DNA of 43,926 bases from a virus: positions 1-43,926 of IMG/VR virus record IMGVR_UViG_3300009285_001324; one strand, written 5' to 3'. The translations under genes were made by a program, and so were the position numbers. The notes beneath the pieces were generated by a model. The model did not search any database and was not told the origin of the DNA. It was given only the letters and a program-made list of their open reading frames with translations. Shown one piece after another: positions 15,328 through 24,477 of this stretch (its first letter is position 1; every line of letters begins with the position of its first letter).

Positions 15328-16533
15328 ATGCCACTTTTGATAAGCCCCTCAGGGAAAATGACTCAAATCGACAACGCAAAACAGTTTGAGGAGTGGTTAA
15401 GTCAGCCCGGGTTTACCAAGGCTACAGCAGAACAAGAGAGGGAATACATCGAAGAGCGTCGGGCGAAGTTTGTAAAATTACGAGCTGGTGATGATATTAA
15501 ATCGGGCATTTATCTATCCACGGTCAGCCAGGGGGGAAAGGATGGCTATAGTATCTCGAGCGCAAACATAATTAAGGAAATTGAGAAGCTGGGCATGCCG
15601 GTGTCAACCCATTATACCGGCCAAAAAATCGCTATTCTATTCCACAATCCCTATTCGCTTCCAAGAATTGAGGCCCCTTACAGGATCATCTATACCATGT
15701 TTGAGAGCGATAAGATTCCCGATGACTGGGTTGACTATCTCAAGGCGGCCGATGAGGTCTGGGTGCCGTCCCATTGGTGTCAGGCCACGTTTGAAAGGGC
15801 CGGTGTCAAGACCACCATAATGCCCCTTGGATATAACGATAGTGCTTATACCTATCAGGAACGCAAATCATCTCATAAAAGCCGTAGAGATTTTACTTTT
15901 TTACATTATAATGCGTTCAACATTCGTAAGGGGTTTCCAGAAGTATTTAAGGCTTTCACAGCAGAGTTTGAAAAAACCGAACCAGTCAAATTGATATTCA
16001 AGACTACCCAAAATCAATCTCCTCTACCAATCACGAAAAGCGAGTATCCGAACATAGAATGTATTTATGGCAAAATTCCCGATAGCGAACTATTCGACAT
16101 AATGAAACGATCCGATTGCCTTGTTTTTCCCTCCCGTGGTGAGGGATTTGGGATTGGTCCGCTCGAGTGTATGGCTACCGGGATGCCCTCAATCGTCCCC
16201 AATGCCCACGGGATAACCGAGTATTTTAACCCCGACTATATGTATGAAGTCAAAGTCAAAGAGAAATGCCCGGCCTTGTATGCCCGATATAAAGGCGAGG
16301 ACGTGGGCGAGATGGTGGTATGTGACATAGATGATCTGCGCAAAAAGATGAGATGGATTTACGAACATCAGGATGAGGCGTTTGAGATGGGCAAAAGGGC
16401 ATCAGAATACGTCAAGAGTTGGACATTCGCCAAGGCGGTAGCCAAAATAAAGGTGAGATTAGATGAGATAATGTTAATGCCTATCGAAAAACGAAAATTA
16501 TTAAATATTCTCACATTAGAGGAAGTTAAGTAA
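15328..16533 (+). CDS. Glycosyltransferase, GT-B fold (group 1 / GT4-like)
   Basis: 401 residues from the ATG at 15328; the ATG at 15319 overlaps the -10 box and is less likely. The C-terminal Rossmann domain has the donor-site motif GEGFGIGPLECMATGMP (about residue 270 on), with the E-x7-E acidic residues. The N-terminal part has FESDKIP..W..YLKAADEVWVPSHWC, common in bacterial group 1 enzymes. It transfers a nucleotide-activated sugar to an unknown acceptor. First gene of the island. Confidence 0.85.
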   Translation: MPLLISPSGKMTQIDNAKQFEEWLSQPGFTKATAEQEREYIEERRAKFVKLRAGDDIKSGIYLSTVSQGGKDGYSISSANIIKEIEKLGMPVSTHYTGQKIAILFHNPYSLPRIEAPYRIIYTMFESDKIPDDWVDYLKAADEVWVPSHWCQATFERAGVKTTIMPLGYNDSAYTYQERKSSHKSRRDFTFLHYNAFNIRKGFPEVFKAFTAEFEKTEPVKLIFKTTQNQSPLPITKSEYPNIECIYGKIPDSELFDIMKRSDCLVFPSRGEGFGIGPLECMATGMPSIVPNAHGITEYFNPDYMYEVKVKEKCPALYARYKGEDVGEMVVCDIDDLRKKMRWIYEHQDEAFEMGKRASEYVKSWTFAKAVAKIKVRLDEIMLMPIEKRKLLNILTLEEVK

Positions 16534-16548
16534 GGAGGTGAATTGACT

Positions 16549-16749
16549 ATGGACAAACTAAAAGAGGTTGTCAAGCCCACAGAAGAGGTTGTCAATAATG
16601 TTGTCAAGCCAGCATATCGCTATATTTGCGATGCCTGCACTGGTGTTGCGTTTTATTTACACAAAGATGAGATAGCGCCCAAGAGTGCGGTCTGCAAGGT
16701 GTGTAATAAGGCATTTGTGGTTAAAAAGGAAAACTTTGTCAAACTGTAA
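16549..16749 (+). CDS. Small zinc-ribbon protein
   Basis: 66 residues. AAGGAGGTG at 16532-16540 places the start at the ATG 16549 rather than the TTG at 16543. The N-terminus has a repeated VVKP/EVV pattern; then CDAC and CKVC form a zinc ribbon. It sits between two glycosyltransferases and overlaps the next start by one base. Role unknown. Confidence 0.6.
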   Translation: MDKLKEVVKPTEEVVNNVVKPAYRYICDACTGVAFYLHKDEIAPKSAVCKVCNKAFVVKKENFVKL

Positions 16750-17870
16750 TGAAAATAAAATATGTTGGCCCGGCTAAGGATTATTCAGGATATGGCGAGG
16801 CCAACAGACATGACATAGGTGCGCTGGTGATCGCCGGTGTCGAAGTGACTACCCAGATTCCAGTTTATTGCTTTGATGTATCAGATTATGGAAAACTTGG
16901 GGATTTGGCAGTATCTCTTGAAAATCGCGAGCTTGGATACAGTATCAAAATAATACATACTACGCCAAATGTTTATGGTCAATTTTACGAGCCAGAAAAA
17001 TACATAATCGGGAGAGCGTTTTGGGAAACCGACAAGATTCCCCTAGATTTTGCCTTGCCCCTCCAAAACGTCGATGAAATTTGGACTGGCTCAAAATTCA
17101 ACGAACAAGCCATGCGGAATGCGGGAGTGACTAAGCCAATTTATATAATTCCCGAGGCGATCGATGCCTCAATTGATCCATTAACGATTGACCCATATAT
17201 CACCCCAAATAAGGATGGATTTAAGTTTTATAGTATTTTCGAGTGGACCGAGCGCAAGAATCCTCTAGCTTTACTTGAGGCGTATTGGAGAGAATTTGAG
17301 GGAACAGAGGGTGTAAGTCTGACACTCAAGACCTACAGAATCGGATTTGGAGCCGAGAAAAGAGAGGTGATAAGCCAACAGATTAGAAAACTCAAAGCTA
17401 AATTGAATCTAAAATCCTACGCCCCCCTGTTTCTATATCGTCAACTCATGGACAGATACCAGATTTATCGTTTCCACAAGACTTTTGACTGTTTCGTGAG
17501 CGCCCACAGGGGCGAGGGTTGGGGGATTCCCCAAATGGAAGCAATGTTAATGGAAAAACCGATAATCTCAACCAATTTAGGCGGCATACATGAGTATTTA
17601 ACCCACCAAAAGGACGCTTATTTGGTCAAATATACAATGATCCCGGTTGATAACGGAAATTACAACGCCCAATGGTACACCCCGGACCAAAAATGGGGTG
17701 CGGTTGATATTGATGACTTGCGGGCCGGGATGCGCTGGGCTTTCAAAAATAAGTCGGTGGCCGCCAAGATGGGCAAGATGGCCCGGGAAACAGTCGGAAA
17801 AAAGTTTGATCTGCCAGCAGTAGGTGCAGTAATGCGAGATAGATTAAACACAATACAAAACAGTCTATGA
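16749..17870 (+). CDS. Glycosyltransferase, GT-B fold (group 1 / GT4-like)
   Basis: 373 residues. N-terminal domain with YSGYGEANR and FWETDKIPLDFALPLQNVDEIWTGSKFNEQAM; C-terminal donor domain with HRGEGWGIPQMEAMLMEKPIIS (about 253 on), carrying the E-x7-E residues. Related in layout to the enzyme at 15328, so the two may extend the same glycan. Coupled by overlap to both neighbours. Confidence 0.85.
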   Translation: MKIKYVGPAKDYSGYGEANRHDIGALVIAGVEVTTQIPVYCFDVSDYGKLGDLAVSLENRELGYSIKIIHTTPNVYGQFYEPEKYIIGRAFWETDKIPLDFALPLQNVDEIWTGSKFNEQAMRNAGVTKPIYIIPEAIDASIDPLTIDPYITPNKDGFKFYSIFEWTERKNPLALLEAYWREFEGTEGVSLTLKTYRIGFGAEKREVISQQIRKLKAKLNLKSYAPLFLYRQLMDRYQIYRFHKTFDCFVSAHRGEGWGIPQMEAMLMEKPIISTNLGGIHEYLTHQKDAYLVKYTMIPVDNGNYNAQWYTPDQKWGAVDIDDLRAGMRWAFKNKSVAAKMGKMARETVGKKFDLPAVGAVMRDRLNTIQNSL

Positions 17871-18871
17871 GAATTTTATATTTGTCATGTCATTCTATCT
17901 TAGAGTTTGATGAGTTGAAACTATTTACAGACTTGGGAATTGATTGGTTTAGTTTGGGAAGCTATGTAGTACCCACAAAACCCGTTGATAGCATCCGCCC
18001 CCCCATCAGGTATTATCCCGATGAGTGGTTAACCCATAACACCCCCCCCCGCGACAACATACCCAAAGAATTTTTGGATAAGTTCGACACTATTGTTGTC
18101 ATGCACGTGCCCGGTTGGATTGTGCAAAATTGGGATAAGTTCAAAGATAAACGAGTTGTCTGGCGCACCATAGGTCAGTCTACGCCAACCATAGAGCGGC
18201 GGATGCTCGATTATAGGCAGAAAGGGCTACAGATCGTCAGATACAGCCCCAGGGAGGCTAATTTGGAGCCAACAGCGGGATGTGACGCCCTTATTAGGTT
18301 CTACAAAGACCCTAGCGAGTTTGGACATTGGGTCGGCGCTGGAAATGAGGTCATAACATTCGCCCAAGATATGAAGCATCGGGGAGAGTTTTGTAATTAC
18401 GAAGCGTTTTTATCCATTACTCAAGGGTTTACCGCACGGATTTACGGCCCCAAAAACGAAAATGCAGAGGGATTAAATGGAGGATTTTTGACCTACGAAC
18501 AGATGCAACAAAAAATGAGGGACGCCCGAGTATATATCTACACCGGCACTCAACCGGCCTCATATACCTTGAACCTGATCGAGGCGATGATGACTGGTGT
18601 ACCGATCGTAGCCATCGGACCGCTTCTGGCAAATAGTCTTAATATGAGGAATGGAATAAACGCCGACCTGTATGAAATACCGGATATTATCACCAATGGA
18701 GTCAATGGTTTCTGGTCAGATAACATAAATGAACTGCGGGAACGGGTTGCTTACTTATTAAGTGATGTCAAAGCGGCGCGTCGGATCGGCGAAATGGGTC
18801 GACAGAGGGCCATTGAGCTATTTGATAAGGATAACGTACAATTAAAGTGGAAAGAATTTTTAGGTATATGA
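17867..18871 (+). CDS. Glycosyltransferase-like protein, GT-B fold
   Basis: 334 residues. Begins with MRILYLSCHS and ends in a typical group 1 C-terminal domain: ARVYIYTGTQPASYTLNLIEAMMTGVPIVAIG (about 219 on), VNGFWSDNINELRERVAYLLSD and an ARRIGEMGRQRAIELFD helix. The donor-site Gly-Glu is replaced by TGTQPASYTL, so specificity may differ or the domain may be a variant. A run of eight C residues lies near 18044. Confidence 0.75.
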   Translation: MRILYLSCHSILEFDELKLFTDLGIDWFSLGSYVVPTKPVDSIRPPIRYYPDEWLTHNTPPRDNIPKEFLDKFDTIVVMHVPGWIVQNWDKFKDKRVVWRTIGQSTPTIERRMLDYRQKGLQIVRYSPREANLEPTAGCDALIRFYKDPSEFGHWVGAGNEVITFAQDMKHRGEFCNYEAFLSITQGFTARIYGPKNENAEGLNGGFLTYEQMQQKMRDARVYIYTGTQPASYTLNLIEAMMTGVPIVAIGPLLANSLNMRNGINADLYEIPDIITNGVNGFWSDNINELRERVAYLLSDVKAARRIGEMGRQRAIELFDKDNVQLKWKEFLGI

Positions 18872-19527
18872 GTATAACGAACCGACTTATCACGCTTGAT
18901 GGAGTTCTGAAACAGCACAATGAAGGAGAATGGGGTGGTGTTCACAATAGCAAATATAGCGCTTTCAATAATGCTGGTTTGGAGTGCGAAACGGGGGAAT
19001 TTATGTACGCAATGGTACGGATATTGAAACCCGAGAGGGTATTGGAAACTGGTACCCATTGGGGTGTTGGTGCTTCTTACATGGGCATGGGGCTGTTAGA
19101 TAACGGATTTGGACAGCTTGACACTATTGAATTTTTATCAGAAATACACGGCGTAGCCAAAGCTAGAATCGCTAGATTGGGATTACAGAACCATGTTACT
19201 TGCCATCTTGGCGATGCTCGGATGTTTCAACCCGAGGCTCCGTATGAGTTCATTCTATTGGATACCGAACCCCAAACCAGATTTGCCGAACTCATAAAGT
19301 TTTATGACCATCTTAAACCGGGAGGTTTTGTGTTTATTCACGACTTACACCAACACATGCACCAGATTTCCAATGAGGAGCATGGTTTTGCTTGGCCCTA
19401 TGGTCCCCTCCCCGAGCAGATTAAACAATGGGTTAAGGATGGCAAATTGCGACCAATTCACTTTGAAACTCCCCGGGGATTAACTGGATTTTATAAAGTA
19501 CACCCGGACGACTATAAATGGCTATGA
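18868..19527 (+). CDS. SAM-dependent methyltransferase (class I, Methyltransf_24-like)
   Basis: 219 residues from the ATG at 18868 in an ATGA overlap; a start at 18847 in the same frame is less likely. SAM-binding motif VLETGTHWGVGASYMG (about 57 on), acidic loop after the second strand (LDTIEF), then FILLDTEPQ and PGGFVFIHDLHQH. Similar enzymes methylate sugars or peptides in surface glycan clusters. The neighbouring glycosyltransferases suggest O-methylation of a glycan. Confidence 0.78.
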   Translation: MSITNRLITLDGVLKQHNEGEWGGVHNSKYSAFNNAGLECETGEFMYAMVRILKPERVLETGTHWGVGASYMGMGLLDNGFGQLDTIEFLSEIHGVAKARIARLGLQNHVTCHLGDARMFQPEAPYEFILLDTEPQTRFAELIKFYDHLKPGGFVFIHDLHQHMHQISNEEHGFAWPYGPLPEQIKQWVKDGKLRPIHFETPRGLTGFYKVHPDDYKWL

Positions 19528-19898
19528 TTGAAAAATGGGCAATTGATATTGATGGTGTAATTACAGCAAACCCCCCGGCAATTTCGTGGCTCACTTACCA
19601 TTTACTCAAAAATGAAAATCAAAATGAGGTTTATGTCATTACTTGGCGCGACGGCTCAAATCCGGCACGCAAAGCCGAAACATTGGCCGACCTTACCCGT
19701 TTTGGCATATCCTATACCGAGTTAGTCATGGCCCCCAAAAGGTTTAACAATTTACGCACCGCCGCATTTTGGAAAGTATCACAAATGAAAAAACTCGGCA
19801 TAACGATTTGGATGGATGACGAAATAAAAAACTATAAACGCGACCTTGGCATTGACCTTGACCGATTATTGCCGGATGTTGCAAAAATACATATATGA
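19524..19898 (+). CDS. HAD-like phosphatase-type protein
   Basis: 124 residues from the ATG at 19524 in an ATGA overlap. DIDGVIT near the N-terminus gives the two catalytic Asp of the HAD superfamily (motif I); VITWR supplies the motif II Thr and IWMDDE the acidic motif IV. It lacks a cap domain, like small sugar-phosphate phosphatases. In the island it could dephosphorylate a sugar precursor. No GATC was seen from here to about 21325. Confidence 0.7.
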   Translation: MIEKWAIDIDGVITANPPAISWLTYHLLKNENQNEVYVITWRDGSNPARKAETLADLTRFGISYTELVMAPKRFNNLRTAAFWKVSQMKKLGITIWMDDEIKNYKRDLGIDLDRLLPDVAKIHI

Positions 19899-20887
19899 GC
19901 AGAGCAATTGTTACACATTTTGACGGCGACCCATTTACACTCAACGCTTGGCTTACCCTATACCAAAAATATTGGCGTGGTGAATGTGACAAAATTTATA
20001 TGACCATTTATTGCAACCCGGAAGTCGTGCCAGAGGTGGTCGTTAATTTCAATAAAACTTTGATTGCCGATTTCCCCGAAATTAAAGCAGATATTGTAAG
20101 CGAGAAAACATACCCGGAGTTGGCAAACCAAAAGACACTCAAAACAGTTACCGAGGATTATGTGGGGCTTATTGAAAGCGACGGTTTTATTTACGGCAAG
20201 GGTGTTGTTGACCAATGTTTTAGGCTACTCGAAAACGAGGGGCAAGACATTGTGGCGCCACCTTGGTATTTGATTGATGAGCCATATTTTAACGGCGATT
20301 TATCAAGCAAGGGATTTATGCGGTGTTTTACGTTTGTAAAAAAGAGCCTATTGGACAAAACCGACCTTGATTTTATGCCCCGGACAATTCCGGCCGGAAC
20401 CCAAATAACCGAAAAATACGCTACCCAAAAAGACGTATCGCTTGATTGTTTTGGTTGGATGAGTTGGCAATTGTTATTACTTACCCGAAAAATTACAAGC
20501 ACCCCAACAAACATACTCGGACCGGATAATATTTTATCCCCTTATAGCAATTTTAAGTGGGTGCATGTGCGCCAAATGAGCAGTAGCGCCCTTGGTTTGG
20601 GTGGTGGTGAATATGGTTTGTGGTCAAAGGGCGACGACAAAGAAATATTAAACCGGGTACTCAAATTATTTGATGAGGATTTTCCCGGGGGTCCGGCAGA
20701 ATTTACCCACATAAAAGCGGTGGCATTTAAGTTATTATTTTGGGACATGCTAACAAGCAAGCAAACATTGGGAGATTTTGCACAGGATTACCGCCAAATA
20801 CTTGAGGCCGTAATTGATTACTACAACATGCCAAAAGACAAAATATACGAGATTAAGGGTTTTTACAAAGGATTATTCAATATATGA
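19895..20887 (+). CDS. Glycosyltransferase-like protein, GT-A fold
   Basis: 330 residues. The N-terminal part (DGDPFTLNAWLTLYQKYW, DKIYMTIYCNP, TVTEDYVGLIESDGFIYGKGVVDQCF) follows the GT-A pattern, with ESD in place of a DxD metal site. It is a paralogue of the next protein, which has IEDDAFIF at the same position. Acceptor and donor unknown. ATGA overlaps on both sides. Confidence 0.68.
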   Translation: MSRAIVTHFDGDPFTLNAWLTLYQKYWRGECDKIYMTIYCNPEVVPEVVVNFNKTLIADFPEIKADIVSEKTYPELANQKTLKTVTEDYVGLIESDGFIYGKGVVDQCFRLLENEGQDIVAPPWYLIDEPYFNGDLSSKGFMRCFTFVKKSLLDKTDLDFMPRTIPAGTQITEKYATQKDVSLDCFGWMSWQLLLLTRKITSTPTNILGPDNILSPYSNFKWVHVRQMSSSALGLGGGEYGLWSKGDDKEILNRVLKLFDEDFPGGPAEFTHIKAVAFKLLFWDMLTSKQTLGDFAQDYRQILEAVIDYYNMPKDKIYEIKGFYKGLFNI

Positions 20888-21957
20888 GAAGCCGAGCCGC
20901 CATACTACCATACCCGGGTGACCCATTTTTACTTCATTATTGGCTTGAGTTGTTTTACCGGGTTTGGTCCGACGAAATTGACAAACTATACATAATTTGC
21001 AACACCCCGGTTGAAAAACAAGTTGCCGAGTATATTGAGTTTTTATGTACCGAGGGCGACGACAACAAAATTGATTTCACATTTATTGACCACCACATAC
21101 AGCATGGCGACGCAATACGCATGGGATTGGAAAAAGCCACCGAGGAGTATGTAATGCTTATTGAGGATGACGCGTTTATATTCAAACCCGGGATTGTTGA
21201 CGAGTGTTTTAAGAAAATTGAAAACGGCGAATTTGATATTGTTGGCTCGAAACGTGGCAGTTGTCACCCAGAGATTTTGGAGAGAGCAAAACAAATATGG
21301 GGGATTCTCACCGATGGTATTGGCGATCAGGGTTGTAATTTCTGGCCATGTTACTTTTTCAGTAAACGGGAATTGTTACTACAGACCGACCGCGATTTTA
21401 ATTCCCGAGCATGGACGCAGGGCGACAAGATTGGACCATTGCAAGATTATGAAGTAATGGCGCCAGTGATTTCCTCCGATACTTTCGTTTGGGCAAGCCT
21501 GCAACTGCATCAGATAGTCCCAGAAAGGCGCATACTGTACGTCCCCCAGTACCATGCCCACCCGGACGATGCCAAACACTTCGAGCAGAGGGCTGAATAT
21601 ACCCCGTTTGACGGTTTGGCCTCTTGGACACACATTGGGAGTTTATCAAGTGGCGTAAGCGGGGCGATAATGGACGATCAAGGTAGAAGTATCGCCAAGA
21701 GGTTCACCGAGCCGCCACATGGCCCCACAGTCTTGCCGAGCGCGTGGTGCGATACTACCAGTGAGATGCAAGTGATGGAGTGGGAGCGTCGAGTACAGTG
21801 GTGGCTCACATCATGGGAACACCGCGACATCGAGCAAATCAAAGAATTTGCCGAATTGTACAAGAAAGGTCTGGATCAGCTAATTATCCAGTTCAAATTA
21901 AATACGAAACGAATACAACAAAGACAGAGGATTTACAAGGAAGCGTTTAATTTATAA
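20884..21957 (+). CDS. Glycosyltransferase-like protein, GT-A fold
   Basis: 357 residues. Same N-terminal design as its upstream paralogue (PGDPFLLHYWLELFYRVW, DKLYIICNTP, EEYVMLIEDDAFIFKPGIVDECF), with EDD as the likely metal-binding site at about residues 97-99. The C-terminal two thirds differ and include WTHIGSLSSG and a basic helical tail. Base use changes at about 21260-21320, where GATC sites reappear, hinting at an old recombination joint inside the gene. Confidence 0.7.
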   Translation: MRSRAAILPYPGDPFLLHYWLELFYRVWSDEIDKLYIICNTPVEKQVAEYIEFLCTEGDDNKIDFTFIDHHIQHGDAIRMGLEKATEEYVMLIEDDAFIFKPGIVDECFKKIENGEFDIVGSKRGSCHPEILERAKQIWGILTDGIGDQGCNFWPCYFFSKRELLLQTDRDFNSRAWTQGDKIGPLQDYEVMAPVISSDTFVWASLQLHQIVPERRILYVPQYHAHPDDAKHFEQRAEYTPFDGLASWTHIGSLSSGVSGAIMDDQGRSIAKRFTEPPHGPTVLPSAWCDTTSEMQVMEWERRVQWWLTSWEHRDIEQIKEFAELYKKGLDQLIIQFKLNTKRIQQRQRIYKEAFNL

Positions 21958-21964
21958 TCGAATC

Positions 21965-22573
21965 ATGGACCCAAAGGAAATATCAGAAAGAGCGGTCAAA
22001 GAGTGGTTTGCCTACCAAAATCAGCTTGAGTTACAGATGGCCCTGACGGCAATCGAGAAAATCTCTCCACAAGTTGTTTTGGAGATTGGCGTCGCTCATG
22101 GTGCATCACTCGCGGCTTGGTCGGCAATCGCCCACCCCGAACTAACCATTGCCCTTGACCCCGAGGACATACCACGAACCCCAGAGCAAAAAGCGTCATA
22201 CGACTTCCTCGCCAAAATCTACAATTTCAGACGGATTCCGTTTTATACTCGCAACCCTAATGCCCACAAAATGCTGGAGAACTATTTGGATGGCCGAAAG
22301 GTTGATTTTATGTTTATCGACGGAGCGCATGGTTTTGATGATGTCAAGCATGATTATTATAGTTACAGAAAATACATGGCCCCCAATGGAGTGGTGGGTT
22401 TTCATGACATTGCCTACACGGAGGGTCTGGTTGACGCTGGCTCGCAAGTAAACTGGTTGTGGGACAGGCTGAAATTATTATATGACCATGATGAGTTCTA
22501 TTCACACTCAACAATGGGAATTGGTCTTATCTATCTGGGCGTGCCGATGCCAAAAAGCTCACACGAATTATGA
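21965..22573 (+). CDS. SAM-dependent methyltransferase (Methyltransf_24-like)
   Basis: 202 residues. VVLEIGVAHGASLAAWSA is the SAM motif (about 38 on), followed by IALDPED, KVDFMFIDGAHGFDDVKHDYYSYRKYMAPNGVVGFHDI, closely matching the cephalosporin-hydroxylase/CmcI-like methyltransferase group found in sugar and polysaccharide clusters. It is the second methyltransferase of the island. Confidence 0.82.
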   Translation: MDPKEISERAVKEWFAYQNQLELQMALTAIEKISPQVVLEIGVAHGASLAAWSAIAHPELTIALDPEDIPRTPEQKASYDFLAKIYNFRRIPFYTRNPNAHKMLENYLDGRKVDFMFIDGAHGFDDVKHDYYSYRKYMAPNGVVGFHDIAYTEGLVDAGSQVNWLWDRLKLLYDHDEFYSHSTMGIGLIYLGVPMPKSSHEL

Positions 22574-23286
22574 TTAGGGATATTATCATCACCTGGCCAC
22601 GCAATTGTGACTATCCGTTGTGGAGACAGTTCATACGGGACAATCGCGCCATATTCAATGAGATAGTCGTCGCTTTTACTGAAACAAATCAGGGTTATAA
22701 CTATCGGGATTTTGTATCTCAAGCGATGTTTCCAGACTATGTACATTTTTTGGAGGCTCCAACTCCTCGGGCGGGAATTGACGACTGGCGGAATCTAGCT
22801 ATCAACGCTTCATTGCTTCATTCATACAATGCACCCTGGATATGGTTTACGGAACAAGATTTTTATCCTAGTGAGGGGTTTTGGTCTGCCGTGGATCGCT
22901 TAGAATCCGATGGCAACGAAGCTATCGCAGTTTATCAGGGTGAACGCATGCACCCATGTTGCATCTTTGTCAAACGGGAAGTGTTAAATAGGACCAGCAA
23001 GAACTTCAGTATCGTACCGGACAAATACGATCATTTTTATCTATTCCAAAAAGATCTTGAAAATCTGGGGGTGAAGATTGGCAAAATCGACCCTAAAACC
23101 TATTTTCATTATAACGGATTGAGCCACAATTGGTCATTGGTTACTAATGGGTCTGATCCAAACTATTACCCCGAGGAGTTTATTGGTTGGCTGAAACAGA
23201 GTATGACCGTAAGGGTCCAAAAAGACCCCGAATTTGAACGAATTGCCAATGCGGTAATTATCAAATATGAAGGTCAAAAGGCATGA
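22570..23286 (+). CDS. Glycosyltransferase-like protein, GT-A fold (likely)
   Basis: 238 residues. RDIIITWPRNCDYPLWRQFIRDN, EIVVAFTE and WIWFTEQDFYP fit a GT-A nucleotide-sugar domain with EQD at the usual metal-site position; the C-terminal part has YFHYNGLSHNW. The fold call rests on pattern and neighbours, not on a decisive motif. Confidence 0.6.
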   Translation: MIRDIIITWPRNCDYPLWRQFIRDNRAIFNEIVVAFTETNQGYNYRDFVSQAMFPDYVHFLEAPTPRAGIDDWRNLAINASLLHSYNAPWIWFTEQDFYPSEGFWSAVDRLESDGNEAIAVYQGERMHPCCIFVKREVLNRTSKNFSIVPDKYDHFYLFQKDLENLGVKIGKIDPKTYFHYNGLSHNWSLVTNGSDPNYYPEEFIGWLKQSMTVRVQKDPEFERIANAVIIKYEGQKA

Positions 23287-23332
23287 AAAAACAGGCCCTG
23301 GACCACTCCTCCACCACTCCCCCGGCCACTTT

Positions 23333-23366
23333 TTGAGGCTAAGAGGGGACACACCCTATAATAGGG
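23333..23366 (+). promoter_or_regulatory. Promoter with a palindrome over the -10 box
   Basis: TTGAGG at 23333-23338, an 18-base spacer and TATAAT at 23357-23362. The -10 box is the centre of CCCTATAATAGGG (23354-23366), a near-perfect palindrome, with GGGGATAGGGTAGGGG following. This looks like an operator overlapping a promoter for the 23408 gene and the tail fibre. The rest of the 121-base gap (23287-23332) is C-rich, with no other feature I can support. Confidence 0.45.
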
Positions 23367-23407
23367 GATAGGGTAGGGGAGTATGCGGAAAATAACGTGT
23401 ATATAGT

Positions 23408-24436
23408 ATGTTAAAAGTATTTGCAGACCAACACCATTTTAGCCTGTACAATTCACTCAAAATGTTGTTTGAGGACCGTTTGGGTGGCATTTTATATCGT
23501 CCTATTGGCCGGGATTGGTTGGATAAGGGATATTGGCGCATTGCCGAGATTTACAATAACCACCCATTTACGGTCGCACAATATTTGGGCATACATGATG
23601 ATTACGTTGACGAGGACGGGGTATATAGGATTTGGGAAAACGGACATAAATTTTACCAAAATGCCGTTACCATTGACCGCTTTTTTAGGGAGCCAATAGA
23701 CATTGTAATTGCCACGGTACCCGAGCATATTGAGAGTTTTAAGCGATTATGTGAGCAACACCCCAACCACCCAAAGTTTATTTATCAAATCGGCAATGCT
23801 TGGCCGGTTGAGGCGGGCATAGCACCAAACATTATGGCAAGCGCTAAAATTGCCAACGTCCCCGGGAATATAAATTTTATTGAGTATCACCAAGAGTTTG
23901 ACACCAATATTTTTTGCCCGTCAGTTGGTGAGCCGGGTAATAATATTTACTCGTTTATCAATTGCCTAAACACGGCAAGCATTTATGAGAAAGATTGGCC
24001 GCTTTTTACTGGACTTGAGCAAGCAATGCCCGATTGGACGTGGCGTACATTTGGCGGCTCATGCCGGGACGGTGAGTGTAACGGGCAAGAGGCGGTAGCC
24101 AATAAAATGCGTAAGGCAAGATTTATTTGGCAGGTAAAAAACCTTGGCGACGGATACGGTCATGTTTTACACAATGCCTTGGCAGTTGGCCGGCCTCTTA
24201 TCATTAAAAAACAATATTACATTGGCAAAATGGCTGAGCCTCTTTTGATTGATAATGTGACTTGCATTTATATTGACGATTTAAGTTATCCACAAATCGT
24301 TGACAAGATTGTGTATAACTCGGACCCGGAACGTTACGCGGCCATGTGCAAAGTGGCGTATAATACATTTAAGCAGTATGTGGATTTTGACCGGGAGCAA
24401 AAAGACATTGAAGTATTTTTATCAAAGTTGGTATAA
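23408..24436 (+). CDS. Glycosyltransferase-like protein, GT-B fold
   Basis: 342 residues. MLKVFADQHHFSLYNSLKMLFEDRLG start, DIVIATVPEHIESF, KFIYQIGN, and a C-terminal domain with IWQVKNLGDGYGHVLHNALAVGRPLIIKKQYY, in which GHVLHNALAVGRP occupies the donor-binding site of GT-B enzymes. It is separated from the rest of the island by its own promoter and precedes the tail fibre, so it may modify that fibre. Confidence 0.7.
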   Translation: MLKVFADQHHFSLYNSLKMLFEDRLGGILYRPIGRDWLDKGYWRIAEIYNNHPFTVAQYLGIHDDYVDEDGVYRIWENGHKFYQNAVTIDRFFREPIDIVIATVPEHIESFKRLCEQHPNHPKFIYQIGNAWPVEAGIAPNIMASAKIANVPGNINFIEYHQEFDTNIFCPSVGEPGNNIYSFINCLNTASIYEKDWPLFTGLEQAMPDWTWRTFGGSCRDGECNGQEAVANKMRKARFIWQVKNLGDGYGHVLHNALAVGRPLIIKKQYYIGKMAEPLLIDNVTCIYIDDLSYPQIVDKIVYNSDPERYAAMCKVAYNTFKQYVDFDREQKDIEVFLSKLV

Positions 24437-24477
24437 TTAAAATATGGCAGTTACGTTTACAATAACAATATAAATAT

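Noticed and set aside
24432-24473. TATAAT followed six bases later by a nine-codon frame (24444-24473)
   Set aside because: It fits the leaderless spacing, but the peptide is only nine residues; it may be a chance or coupling element before the fibre gene and is not listed as a gene.
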